Origin: Planctomycetota bacterium
GTDB lineage: Bacteria > Planctomycetota > PUPC01 > DSUN01
Assembly: GCA_016872875.1 (NCBI GenBank)
Contig: VGYW01000037.1
Location: 1-31,875 of the forward strand
Direction: 5' to 3'
Length of the DNA: 31,875 nucleotides
In this document: positions 7,783 to 15,069 of the stretch, piece by piece
Position numbering within the stretch: the stretch's first letter is position 1
How the letters are laid out: each line of letters starts with the position of its first letter
Program-made: the position numbers and the translations under genes
The notes under the pieces: generated by a model
What the model was told of the DNA's origin: nothing
The model's input: the letters and a program-made list of their open reading frames with translations, nothing else
The model's database searches: none

Positions 7783-9156
7783 TTGGGCACGTTCGTCAAA
7801 CGGATGCCGTTCGCCTTCGAGAACCCCGATTTCGGCAAGCCCGTCCCCGAGCTGCCCGCGACCGCCGACCTTCGCAAGACGCACCCGCAGGCAACCGTGG
7901 TCGAGCTATGGCAAGGCGCGCCCCTGCCCCAACTCGGCATCGCCTCCTACGACGGCGCACGGGACGTCTACTTCGGCGATGGCCGCCGCGAGAAGAGCTT
8001 CGGCGGCTCATGCACCAACAGCGGCACCGACCTCTCCTACGGCGACGACCTCCGCTACCAGCTCCACCTCGGCGGCGAGGGCCGAAGAACCCTCATCGCC
8101 TTCGACCTCTCGATGCTCCCCCGTGACGCCAAGCTCGCCAAGGCTCTCCTGATGCTCAACGTGGAGGAGCTCGACCGCAAGGCCGACCGCAACTACCGCG
8201 TCATCGCCCTCAAGCGCCGCTGGAGCGAGGGCGTCGTCGGCGTCATGGGCGGCCTCAACGGCACCAACGAGGTGAAACCCCTCGGCGGACGCAAGCTCTA
8301 TCCCATCGGCGACACCGAGAACTGGGAGCAGCCCCTCTACGCCGGCCCGAGCGACCGCCAGCCCGAGCCCATTGACTTGATCGCCATCGAGAAGACGGGC
8401 TGGCTCGCCCTCGACCTCACGACCGCCGCGAAGAAGTGGCTCGACGGCTCCTGGCCCAACCACGGCATCGCCATCGAGCCCGCCGGCGACGACTGGACGA
8501 TGGGCAAGCACGACGTGCGCATGACCGCCTCCGACTACCCCGTTGACCCCGCCCTTCGCCCGCGCCTGGTCCTCGTCCTCGACAGCGTTCCCCTCTCCCC
8601 TGGGGAGAGGGTTAGGGTGAGGGTGCCTTCCCCTGCTGCCGAAGGCAAACACCCTCACCCCGGCCCTCTCCCAGAGGGAGAGGGGGTAGGGGCGCGCGAG
8701 CAGAACGCTGATATCAAGTCCGCCTTCCAGCAGGCCAAGGAATCCGGCCGCATGGTCCTCTGCCACGTCCTTGCTTCTTCGTCCCTCGCCAGCCGCCGCT
8801 TCGAGGCCATGCTCAACGCCGTCCCGGCCATTACGGACCTCGCGAGGTCCGTAACACTCGAGGTCCGCCTCGACGCCGACCGTCCCGACCACGCCCCCTT
8901 CCTCAAAGCCCACGGCCTCCGCCGCTTCCCCTCCACCCTCCTCATCTCGCCCCGGCCGCAGGGGCTTGTTGATGGTGGCACAGGCATCTTGCCTGTGGGC
9001 CACACAGGCGGGACGCCTGTGCCACCGGGCCAGCTCCTTGCCCTCTTGGAGCCTTTCGACTACGACACCCCTTCTGGCCTCCTCCGCAGCGCCTTCGAGT
9101 TCGAGCAGCTCTACTCCCGCGCCCTCCGCGACGCCATCAACCACGCCCATCGCTGA
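7783..9156 (+). CDS. DNRLRE-like plus thioredoxin-fold protein, downstream part of the interrupted frame
   Basis: As a separate gene it would start at TTG 7783 without a ribosome binding site; the same frame is open and coding-like from 7696, directly after the TGA at 7693. Residues about 55-265 resemble a DNRLRE-type cell-wall domain (LIAFDLSMLP, TGWLALDLTTAAKKWLDGSW, PNHGIAIEP). Then comes a REP-like insertion (8588-8686). Residues about 305-385 have a thioredoxin-like pattern (DIKSAFQQAKESGRMVLCHV, then FLKAHGLRRFPSTLLISP) without a CxxC. Two more palindromic elements lie at 8831-8854 and 8974-9026, both in frame. The protein is probably exported if it is fused to the upstream signal peptide. 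Its role is unknown. Confidence 0.7.
   Translation: MGTFVKRMPFAFENPDFGKPVPELPATADLRKTHPQATVVELWQGAPLPQLGIASYDGARDVYFGDGRREKSFGGSCTNSGTDLSYGDDLRYQLHLGGEGRRTLIAFDLSMLPRDAKLAKALLMLNVEELDRKADRNYRVIALKRRWSEGVVGVMGGLNGTNEVKPLGGRKLYPIGDTENWEQPLYAGPSDRQPEPIDLIAIEKTGWLALDLTTAAKKWLDGSWPNHGIAIEPAGDDWTMGKHDVRMTASDYPVDPALRPRLVLVLDSVPLSPGERVRVRVPSPAAEGKHPHPGPLPEGEGVGAREQNADIKSAFQQAKESGRMVLCHVLASSSLASRRFEAMLNAVPAITDLARSVTLEVRLDADRPDHAPFLKAHGLRRFPSTLLISPRPQGLVDGGTGILPVGHTGGTPVPPGQLLALLEPFDYDTPSGLLRSAFEFEQLYSRALRDAINHAHR
8588..8686 (+). repeat. Single REP-like unit inside a gene
   Basis: This is one copy of the unit that is tandemly repeated at 3401-3868: CCCTCTCCCCTGGGGAGAGG and TTAGGGTGAGGGTG on the left, CACCCTCACCCC and a CTCTCCC...GAGGGAGAGG end on the right. 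It is read in frame between the DNRLRE-like and thioredoxin-like parts of the host protein, i.e. at a domain boundary. Confidence 0.9.
8831..8854. repeat. Perfect 24-bp palindrome inside a gene
   Basis: TTACGGACCTCG is followed at once by its reverse complement CGAGGTCCGTAA. It is translated as ITDLARSVT in the thioredoxin-like region. A gapless palindrome of this length in coding DNA is unlikely by chance and suggests an inserted repeat. Confidence 0.9.
8974..9026. repeat. GGTGGCACAGGC inverted repeat inside a gene
   Basis: Outer arms GGTGGCACAGGC (8974-8985) and GCCTGTGCCACC (9015-9026) are exact reverse complements, with further GCCTGTG / CACAGGC pairs between. It is read in frame as GGTGILPVGHTGGTPVPP, a peptide that turns up in many PVC hypothetical proteins because the DNA element is abundant in those genomes. 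Confidence 0.9.
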
Positions 9157-9178
9157 GCCAAGACCAGAGAAGAGCCTT

Positions 9179-9221
9179 AACCGCGGATTACGCGGATGGG
9201 CGCGAATGGGAAAGAAAGACC
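9179..9221 (+). repeat. CGCGGATTA repeat, left copy
   Basis: The stretch starts AACCGCGGATTACGCGGATG and ends GGGAAAGAAAGACC, directly upstream of the GxxExxY gene. A direct copy lies at 9654-9695 and an inverted copy at 9727-9763, so the gene sits between repeats of one family. Confidence 0.85.
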
Positions 9222-9232
9222 AGGAGAACGCC

Positions 9233-9622
9233 ATGGACAAGGCTCTGTTGCACGAGGAGCTGACGGAGGACATAATCGGGTCGGGGATGGCGGTTCTGAA
9301 CGAACTGAAGCCCGGCCTCGATGAGAAGCCCTACGAGAACGCTCTGGCGGTCGAGTTGCGCTACCGGAGGCACACGGTGGAGCAACAGAGGCAGTTCCCG
9401 GTATACTATCGAGGCGAACTCGTGGGGACCCTGATCCCCGACATGATCGTTGACGGCCTGGTGGTGGTGGACCCGAAGGTGGTCGCGGGGTTCAATGAGA
9501 ACCACGTGGCCCAGATGATCGGCTACCTGGCGATCACCAATCTGAACGTGGCGCTTCTCCTGAACTTCAAGCGCGCGAAGCTGGAATGGAAACGCATCGT
9601 CCGGGAGACGTCGGCGTCCTGA
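9233..9622 (+). CDS. GxxExxY protein
   Basis: The 129-residue product starts at ATG 9233, six bases after AGGAG. It shows the family pattern around residues 27-35 (PGLDEKPYENALAVELR, i.e. G-x-x-E-x-x-Y), then QFPVYYRGELVGTLIPDMIV, VDGLVVVDPKVV, AQMIGYLAITNLNVALLLNF and a final KRIVR. The family (PF13366) is widespread in PVC bacteria, has a PD-(D/E)XK nuclease-like core and no established function. Where relatives usually have an E-x-K, this protein has VDPK. The gene is bracketed by CGCGGATTA repeats on both sides, an arrangement that suggests transfer as a unit. Confidence 0.88.
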   Translation: MDKALLHEELTEDIIGSGMAVLNELKPGLDEKPYENALAVELRYRRHTVEQQRQFPVYYRGELVGTLIPDMIVDGLVVVDPKVVAGFNENHVAQMIGYLAITNLNVALLLNFKRAKLEWKRIVRETSAS

Positions 9623-9653
9623 GGTGAACCGGGGAGAGAAGAGGAGAGACTTG

Positions 9654-9763
9654 ACCGCGGATAACGCGGACGGGCGCGGATGGGAAGGAAAGACCGGCAG
9701 CCTGAGCGCTTGGCCTCGCTCTGCCGGGTCTTCCTATCCGCGGCCATCCGCGTAATCCGCGGT
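9654..9763. repeat. CGCGGATTA repeats in inverted pair
   Basis: A copy at 9654-9695 (ACCGCGGATAACGCGGACGG at its start) faces an inverted copy at 9727-9763 (ending ATCCGCGTAATCCGCGGT), and the two can form a long imperfect hairpin between the GxxExxY gene and the oxidoreductase gene. It may act as a terminator, although no T-run follows. Confidence 0.85.
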
Positions 9764-9798
9764 TAGAATCTCTTGGCCTTGTCCAAAGGAGTTGGCCC

Positions 9799-11070
9799 GT
9801 GAAGCTCGCACAGCTCTCTCGGCGGCGGTTTCTTACGGCCTCGGCCGCGGCCGTGGCGGGTCCGTGGTTCATTCGGGCTGCCGCCTTCGGGGCCAATGAG
9901 CGCATAGGGATGGGGTTCATCGGCCTAGGGGGACGCGGCGGGGGCCTGATGCCATCGTTCATACAGCCCGGGCGCTCAGAGCCGGTCGCCGTGTGCGACG
10001 TGTGGTACAACCGTGCCGACGCGGCCCGCCAGCGCTTCGGTGGACGGCCGAACGCCTATTGCGACTTCCGCGAGGTGGTCGGCCGCTCGGACGTTGACGC
10101 GGTGGTTGTGGCGACGCCCGACCACATGCACGTGCCCATCTCGGTCGCCGCGATGAAGGCGGGCAAGGATGTTTACTGCGAGAAGCCGCTCTCTGTGACC
10201 ATTCGGGAGGGCCGCGCGCTGGCCGATACCGCGAGGCGCTACGCCCGCGTCTTCCAGCACGGCACCCACCAGCGGTCCTTCGCCGGCTTCCGCCACGCCT
10301 GCGAGCTGGCCCTCAACGGCTACCTCGGCAAGGTCCACACCATCCGCGCGTGCGAGCGTGGCAGCGTGCCCAGCGGCATCGCCCGGCCCCAGCCGGTCCC
10401 GCCCGAGCTGGACTACGAGCTCTGGCTGGGCCCCGCGCCCTGGTCGCCCTACGTCGGCCAGTCCACGGGCGGCGGCGGGTGGTTCTACAAGAGCGACTAC
10501 TCCGCCGGCTTCATCTCCGGCTGCGGCGTCCACCCGATGGACATCGCCCAGTGGGGGAACGGCACCGACCGCACCGGCCCCGTGGAAATCGAGGGCACCG
10601 GCGTCTTCCCCACCGACGGCTACAATGACACGGCGATCCACTGGAACGTCGTCTGCACCTACGCCAACGGCGTCCGCGTGCTGTTCAAGGACACGGACAA
10701 GGGGGGCGCGGCGCCCGAGGTGGGCGCCCGCTTCGAGGGCACCGAGGGCTGGTCGTTCGCCTACGGCAACGCCGTGTCCGAGGACGCCGAGCCGAAGTCG
10801 CTCCTCAAGGTGCAGATGAAGCCAAACGACGTTCGCCTCGCCGTCTCGAACAACCACTCGGCCAACTTCCTCGAATGCGTCCGCAGCCGGGCGGAGACGG
10901 TTGCCCCGGCCGAAGTCGCGCATCGGTCGAACAGCGTGTGCCTCCTCAGCGACATTGCCATCCGCCTCGGCCGCAAGCTCCGCTGGGACCCCGCCCGGGA
11001 GGTCTTCCCGGGCGACGCCGAGGCGAACCGCTGCCTCTCCCGCGCCATGCGCGAGCCGTGGACCTTGTGA
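9799..11070 (+). CDS. Tat-exported Gfo/Idh/MocA family oxidoreductase
   Basis: The 423-residue product starts at GTG 9799, eight bases after AAGGAG. Residues 7-12 (SRRRFL) followed by a hydrophobic Ala-rich stretch form a twin-arginine signal. Residues 39-48 (GFIGLGGRGG) are the Rossmann nucleotide-binding loop, ATPDHMH and EKPL (about residue 130) are the family's core motifs, and the C-terminal half is the usual beta-sheet domain. Members oxidise or reduce sugars and cyclitols with NAD(P). Tat-exported versions are numerous in planctomycetes, probably because the protein is exported with its cofactor bound. The substrate is not predictable. It precedes the hydrolase gene by 113 bases and may be co-transcribed with it. 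Confidence 0.92.
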   Translation: MKLAQLSRRRFLTASAAAVAGPWFIRAAAFGANERIGMGFIGLGGRGGGLMPSFIQPGRSEPVAVCDVWYNRADAARQRFGGRPNAYCDFREVVGRSDVDAVVVATPDHMHVPISVAAMKAGKDVYCEKPLSVTIREGRALADTARRYARVFQHGTHQRSFAGFRHACELALNGYLGKVHTIRACERGSVPSGIARPQPVPPELDYELWLGPAPWSPYVGQSTGGGGWFYKSDYSAGFISGCGVHPMDIAQWGNGTDRTGPVEIEGTGVFPTDGYNDTAIHWNVVCTYANGVRVLFKDTDKGGAAPEVGARFEGTEGWSFAYGNAVSEDAEPKSLLKVQMKPNDVRLAVSNNHSANFLECVRSRAETVAPAEVAHRSNSVCLLSDIAIRLGRKLRWDPAREVFPGDAEANRCLSRAMREPWTL

Positions 11071-11183
11071 GGGTCGAACCATCCCGACAGGCGACACATG
11101 CTCACTTCCTCCTCCGAGGAATCGCTTGACACGGGTTCGCACAGACTGACCCAGGAGCGGCTGACATGCAGGAGGCTGAGGTG

Positions 11184-12011
11184 ATGGAGCGGAGGGAGCT
11201 GTCCGGCGGGCTGGTGCGCGAGAGGCTGCGCCTGCCGGGGTTCGATCCCGATGAGGCGGTGCCGGCAATCGCACTCCGCCCGGCGGCGGGCGGGCCGTGC
11301 CCCCTGGCGCTCGCGTTCCACGGCTTCAGGGGCGCGAAGGAGAGCCTGGAGCCCTGGTGCCGCGGCCTCGCGGCACGCGGCGTGTTCGCCGTGGCCGTGG
11401 ACTGCCATCTCCACGGCGAGCGCTCCGTGGCCGGCGTCTTCCACGGCGAGAAGATCGCCTCGCTGGGCGTCGAGTACAGCATCTGGGTGCACCAGACCTC
11501 CATCGCCCACACGGCGAGGGACGTGCCGGCCGTCCTCGACGCGCTGGCGCGGCGCCCCGACGTTGATGCCTCCCGCGTGGCCGCCGCGGGGGTCTCGATG
11601 GGCGGCGCCACGGCCATGGTCCTCGCGTGGCGCGAGCCGCGCGTGGGCGTCGTCGCGAGCATCATCGGCTCGGTGGACTTCTGGTGGGACGTGACGAAGG
11701 TGCCGCCCGGCCCCGCGCAGGACGCGAAGAGGGCGACCTACGGCCCCCGCCTCCACGAGCTCGTCGGCTCGCTCGACCCGCGCCCGCGCCTGGCCCGCAT
11801 CCCCCCGAAGGCGCTCTTCCTGACGAACGGCGGCCGCGACGAGCACATCGACATCGAGTCGGTGCGGCGCTTCGTGGCGGACCTCGAGCCGCTGTATGGG
11901 GATGGCCGCGGCCGCCTGCGCTTCCTCCCGGTCCCCGACGCCGGCCACGAGGTCACAGAGGCCATGTGGCAGGAGGCCGCGGACTGGGTGGTCCGTGGCC
12001 TGAGCCGGTGA
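11184..12011 (+). CDS. Alpha/beta hydrolase of dienelactone hydrolase/prolyl oligopeptidase type
   Basis: ATG 11184 is chosen because AGGAGG (11170-11175) lies eight bases upstream; an ATG at 11166 precedes that site and is less likely. The 275-residue product has FHGFRGAKES (oxyanion region, about residue 45), the nucleophile elbow GVSMGG (Ser about residue 137), a likely acid in GGRDEHID (about 217) and the catalytic His in DAGHEVTE (about 253). No signal peptide is seen, so it is probably cytoplasmic. It likely cleaves an ester or peptide bond; the substrate is unknown. It follows the oxidoreductase on the same strand. Confidence 0.88.
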   Translation: MERRELSGGLVRERLRLPGFDPDEAVPAIALRPAAGGPCPLALAFHGFRGAKESLEPWCRGLAARGVFAVAVDCHLHGERSVAGVFHGEKIASLGVEYSIWVHQTSIAHTARDVPAVLDALARRPDVDASRVAAAGVSMGGATAMVLAWREPRVGVVASIIGSVDFWWDVTKVPPGPAQDAKRATYGPRLHELVGSLDPRPRLARIPPKALFLTNGGRDEHIDIESVRRFVADLEPLYGDGRGRLRFLPVPDAGHEVTEAMWQEAADWVVRGLSR

Positions 12012-12386
12012 GGTGCCGGCGCGCAACCAGTGCCAACACAATCAGTGGCGGCCGCGGCCGCGGCCGCGGTGTTCGAGCGGTTCCCCTATTGGACCAGAGG
12101 GTCTGCGGCGGGGCCATCGGGCGGTCCGCCTGTTCAGCTAGCGGGCAAACCACGGAACCCGGCATCGGGCGAAAGCCCCACCCGGGGCCAGAAGAGGGAC
12201 AAGGGAATGGGGACAAGGGAATCAGAACCAAAGAGAGTCAGACGGGCCAGGGCAGCATGGCACGGCACTCAGGGGTCAGCCCGGCATCCCCCTCGCCCGC
12301 TATGCTGCGGCCGGTCCTTCCGTCCCTGTGGCCCTCTGCTCCTCATTCCCTTGTCCCCATTCCCTTGTCCCTGTTCTGGCGCTCGA
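12012..12386. other. Convergent intergenic region with repeats
   Basis: This region separates convergent genes. It holds a GGCCGC tandem run (12047-12070) and a large inverted repeat (12188-12379). No coding region is supported. Confidence 0.6.
12188..12379. repeat. Inverted repeat with doubled 14-base units in each arm
   Basis: Arms 12188-12222 and 12345-12379 are reverse complements over 35 bases with one mismatch. Each arm contains two tandem copies of GGACAAGGGAATGG-like units. The right arm ends eight bases before the methyltransferase stop codon, so the element could end transcription from both sides. The arm layout (two tandem 14-15-base units) resembles that of the junction elements at 22403-22553 and elsewhere. 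Confidence 0.88.
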
Positions 12387-13037
12387 TTATGCGCGGCGGC
12401 AGGCCACGAGGATGGCGGGGGTGTGGCGGCGGAAGAGGCGGGTGACAATGTGCAGGTAGCCGAGCGCGGGGAAGAGGTAACGGACCATTCCAACCCAATC
12501 GAGGACCTCGAAGTGGGTCGAGGCCCAGTCGAGCCAACTGCGGCGGGGCCACTTGTGGAGGTGGGTAGAGTCGCGGTCGAGGGCGCGGATGAGGGGGCCG
12601 CTGAGGCCGTCGTAGACGGGCACCACGAAGATGAATGAGCCGCCGGGCGCGAGCTGGGCCGTGACGGCGGCCGCGGCGGCATCGAGGTCGGGCACGTGTT
12701 CCAGGAGGTCGAAGGCGGTGACGACGCCGAAGGTGCCGGCGAAGGGGGCGGGGTCGGTGGCGCTGGCGGCCTTGAAGGCGCCGCGCGGGTGGCGTGCGGC
12801 GGCCTGGGCGATGGCGAACTCGCTAACGTCCGAGCCGCAGACCTCCCACGACTCGTCCAGCGCAGCCAGGAAGTCCCCGAACCCGCACCCGAGGTCGTGG
12901 ATGCGCCGCGGGAGGCCGGGCGCCAGGTGGCGCTCCACCATCCGGGCATAGAAGCGCAGCTTCCGCGGCGGGTTCTGCCGCGCGTAGTCGCGGTAGGCGG
13001 ACCTGTAATAGTGTGCGTCGAAAGGGAAGGAGACCAT
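12387..13037 (-). CDS. Class I SAM-dependent methyltransferase
   Basis: The 216-residue product (from ATG 13037) has the SAM-binding motif I IHDLGCGFGDFL (residues 46-57), an acidic residue at the end of strand 2 (CGSDVSEFA), FDLLEHVPDL and a motif III-like LAPGGSFIFVVPVYDG. It matches the UbiE/Methyltransf_11-23 type that methylates small molecules or sugars. No good ribosome binding site precedes 13037; an upstream TTG at 13088 is a possible start adding 17 residues. Its position after glycosyltransferase and wecB genes suggests modification of a surface glycan or lipid; this is inference. Confidence 0.85.
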   Translation of the reverse strand: MVSFPFDAHYYRSAYRDYARQNPPRKLRFYARMVERHLAPGLPRRIHDLGCGFGDFLAALDESWEVCGSDVSEFAIAQAAARHPRGAFKAASATDPAPFAGTFGVVTAFDLLEHVPDLDAAAAAVTAQLAPGGSFIFVVPVYDGLSGPLIRALDRDSTHLHKWPRRSWLDWASTHFEVLDWVGMVRYLFPALGYLHIVTRLFRRHTPAILVACRRA

Positions 13038-13148
13038 GACGAACCGGTCGGTGTCACATTTCTCTTGAATTGTCCACCTCCCGTGCAATCACGCAGGACT
13101 GGAACAGTCGAAAAGGAGAAGGCTTGGCGCCCCATCTCCCGGCCGTCA

Positions 13149-14036
13149 CTATGGAAGGCGCGGGTTCTGGCCGGGTTGCACCAGCTTGCGCCGGTCCAGA
13201 AAGGCGTCCAGCTCGTCGATCTCCGGGCCCCCCTTCCACCAAGAGTCGAACACTATCCTGAAGGTAGCGTGGGCGCGCTTTGGTATGTTAATGGGGGGCT
13301 TGCGGTCCGCAACGATCACGAACACATGTTGCCTGTCTTTGGGGGCAAGCGGGACCACCTTCACACTTGTCCGCCACGTCATTTGCGCCTTGCCTTCCTC
13401 AATCCTGTAGTACTGCCAGCCCAGGGGAGCGGGTCTGAGCGTCTCAACATGGTCCGGAACCCACTCATCGCAGAACCCCATTCTCCACTTGGGCTTGTTC
13501 TTCTCGGCCTTCATCCGGGCGACCTCCTCCTTCCATCGAGCAACCAACTCTGTGGCAGCCGTGCCGGGATTTTGGATGTGGTTCTCCTTGGCGTGGATGG
13601 CCTTGTCGATCTGGGCCGTGTTGAATTTGTGGGTCGAGCCCCCGGGATCGAAGAAGAACTTGCGAATACCCGTCTTTCCGTCCGAATCCTCCACTTCGGC
13701 GTTACTGTCGCGTAGCCAGATGCCCGTCTTCTCGTGCGCTTCGTCGTTCTCGAGGAGTATCCGTACGATGCACATGAGTTCCTCGAACTTCGCGGGGTCT
13801 TGCTTGTAGACGAGAACGAGGTACTCCTTGAGCAGTGCCTTCGAGGCTTTGGTCTTCGAGAGCATTTCCTTGGCGGTGGGCGACGCTAGTGGGTGGAGAT
13901 GCACAAGCGAGCCGGCGCAGTTGGCGAGTTCCCTGCCCGTTGGCCCCGGCGGCTTCTGTGCGGACCGGCTCGTCGTGCCCGAACTGGAGGGGAGTTGATC
14001 CCCCAAGTACCCCAAGGGTGATCCGCCCAACCCCAT
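13149..14036 (-). CDS. Hypothetical protein of atypical composition
   Basis: ATG 14036 lies six bases after AAAGGAGG and is clearly preferred to the GTG at 14054. The 295-residue product has no signal peptide or membrane segment and no domain I recognise. Visible features are a charged middle (YKQDPAKFEELMCIVRILLE), a Lys/Glu-rich helical stretch (ARWKEEVARMKAEKNKP) and a C-terminal part rich in beta strands (QHVFVIVADRKPPINIP). Third codon positions are much less GC-rich than in neighbouring genes, which suggests recent acquisition. It has its own sigma70-type promoter at 14099-14126. Confidence 0.75.
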   Translation of the reverse strand: MGLGGSPLGYLGDQLPSSSGTTSRSAQKPPGPTGRELANCAGSLVHLHPLASPTAKEMLSKTKASKALLKEYLVLVYKQDPAKFEELMCIVRILLENDEAHEKTGIWLRDSNAEVEDSDGKTGIRKFFFDPGGSTHKFNTAQIDKAIHAKENHIQNPGTAATELVARWKEEVARMKAEKNKPKWRMGFCDEWVPDHVETLRPAPLGWQYYRIEEGKAQMTWRTSVKVVPLAPKDRQHVFVIVADRKPPINIPKRAHATFRIVFDSWWKGGPEIDELDAFLDRRKLVQPGQNPRLP

Positions 14037-14098
14037 GGCTGCCCTCCTTTCCACTCAGCGTAGGCTTGCCCAAGGATCACCACATACCCCACAAACAC

Positions 14099-14126
14099 AT
14101 TCTAGCAAACTACAGCAGGTTGTCAA
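14099..14126 (-). promoter_or_regulatory. Sigma70-type promoter of the atypical gene
   Basis: Read on the - strand, TTGACA (14126-14121) and TAGAAT (14104-14099) are separated by 16 bases. The start codon at 14036 lies about 57 bases downstream of the expected transcription start. The surrounding bases are AT-rich compared with the window. Confidence 0.6.
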
Positions 14127-14173
14127 GCTCGGCGGTCGAAGCTTGGGGGTCGCATCTTGGGTTCCAGTTCCTC

Positions 14174-14950
14174 CTATCGTCCCAGCCTCCGGCGAAGTGC
14201 CAGCCGCAGGGTGCGGAGGATTGTGCGACCGATGCGGAGCTTGCTGGCGCCGCCCTTGAGGTCGTAGCGGAGGATGAGGGGCACCTCGCCGAAGATGACG
14301 CCCATCGTGCGGAGCTTGAGGAGGATGTCGACCATGCACTGGAAGCCGTCCTCGCTCACGAGGCCCTTGCCCATCCTGGCCACGGCGTCCTTCAGCACGC
14401 GGCCGCGGTAGCCGCGGTAGCCGCAGGTGTAGTCGCGCACGCCGTGGGTGGGGAAGACGAGGCGGAGGAGCAGGCTCGCGGCGAAGCTGAGCACGCGGCG
14501 GTGGAGCGGCACGCCGCGGACGTAGGAGCCCGGGCGATAGCGCGAGGCGATGACCACGTCGTTCCCCTCCTTGATGCGCTGGACGATGCCGTGGATGAGG
14601 CCGGGGGTGTGGGTGTTGTCGGCGTCCATCGCCACCACGATGTCGTCGTCGGCGCACTGGGCGGCGGCGGCGAGCAATCCGTCGCGGATGGTCGCGCCGA
14701 GGCCCTGGTTGGCCTCGTGGCGCTGGACGGCGACGGGCATGTGGCGGGCGTGGTCCTCGGCCACGCGGGCCGTCGCGTCCCGGCTCCCGTCGTCCACCAC
14801 GATCACCTGGTAGTCGGCGCCGTCCTCGAACATCGCCTGGTCAATGCGTTCCAGGAGCGTGCCGAGGTTGGCCTCCTCGTTGTAGGCTGGGAGGACGACG
14901 AGGATCCTGCTGCGGGGTCTGCGCCAAGGCGGAGAGGCCGTGTCAGTCAT
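14174..14950 (-). CDS. Family 2 glycosyltransferase, polyprenyl-phosphate hexose synthase type
   Basis: The 258-residue product from ATG 14950 has the GT-A motifs LPAYNEEANL (about residue 20), VVDDGSRDAT (about 50) and the metal-binding AMDADNTHTP (about 107), then ASRYRPGSYVRGVP. This order is typical of dolichol/polyprenyl-phosphate mannose or glucose synthases; no C-terminal membrane pair is evident. It probably charges a lipid carrier or extends a glycan at the inner membrane. It follows wecB on the same strand, separated by an inverted repeat that could alternatively supply an upstream in-frame start at 15040. Confidence 0.9.
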   Translation of the reverse strand: MTDTASPPWRRPRSRILVVLPAYNEEANLGTLLERIDQAMFEDGADYQVIVVDDGSRDATARVAEDHARHMPVAVQRHEANQGLGATIRDGLLAAAAQCADDDIVVAMDADNTHTPGLIHGIVQRIKEGNDVVIASRYRPGSYVRGVPLHRRVLSFAASLLLRLVFPTHGVRDYTCGYRGYRGRVLKDAVARMGKGLVSEDGFQCMVDILLKLRTMGVIFGEVPLILRYDLKGGASKLRIGRTILRTLRLALRRRLGR

Positions 14951-14975
14951 GTCGGGTTTCTCTCTCCACAGGGGG

Positions 14976-15069
14976 GATGAATGGAGGAATGGATGATTGG
15001 ATGAAAGAAGGAAACGAACGCCCTCTTCCTTCCTTCTCATTCATCCATTCATCCACCCATCCATTCATC
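14976..15069. repeat. Imperfect inverted repeat at the wecB-glycosyltransferase junction
   Basis: Left arm 14976-15011 (GATGAATGGAGGAATGGATG at its start) and right arm 15028-15069 (CATTCATCCACCCATCCATT inside) pair imperfectly. Both are built from GGATGAAT/CATCCATT units. The wecB stop codon TGA (15067-15065) is part of the right arm. Confidence 0.8.
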
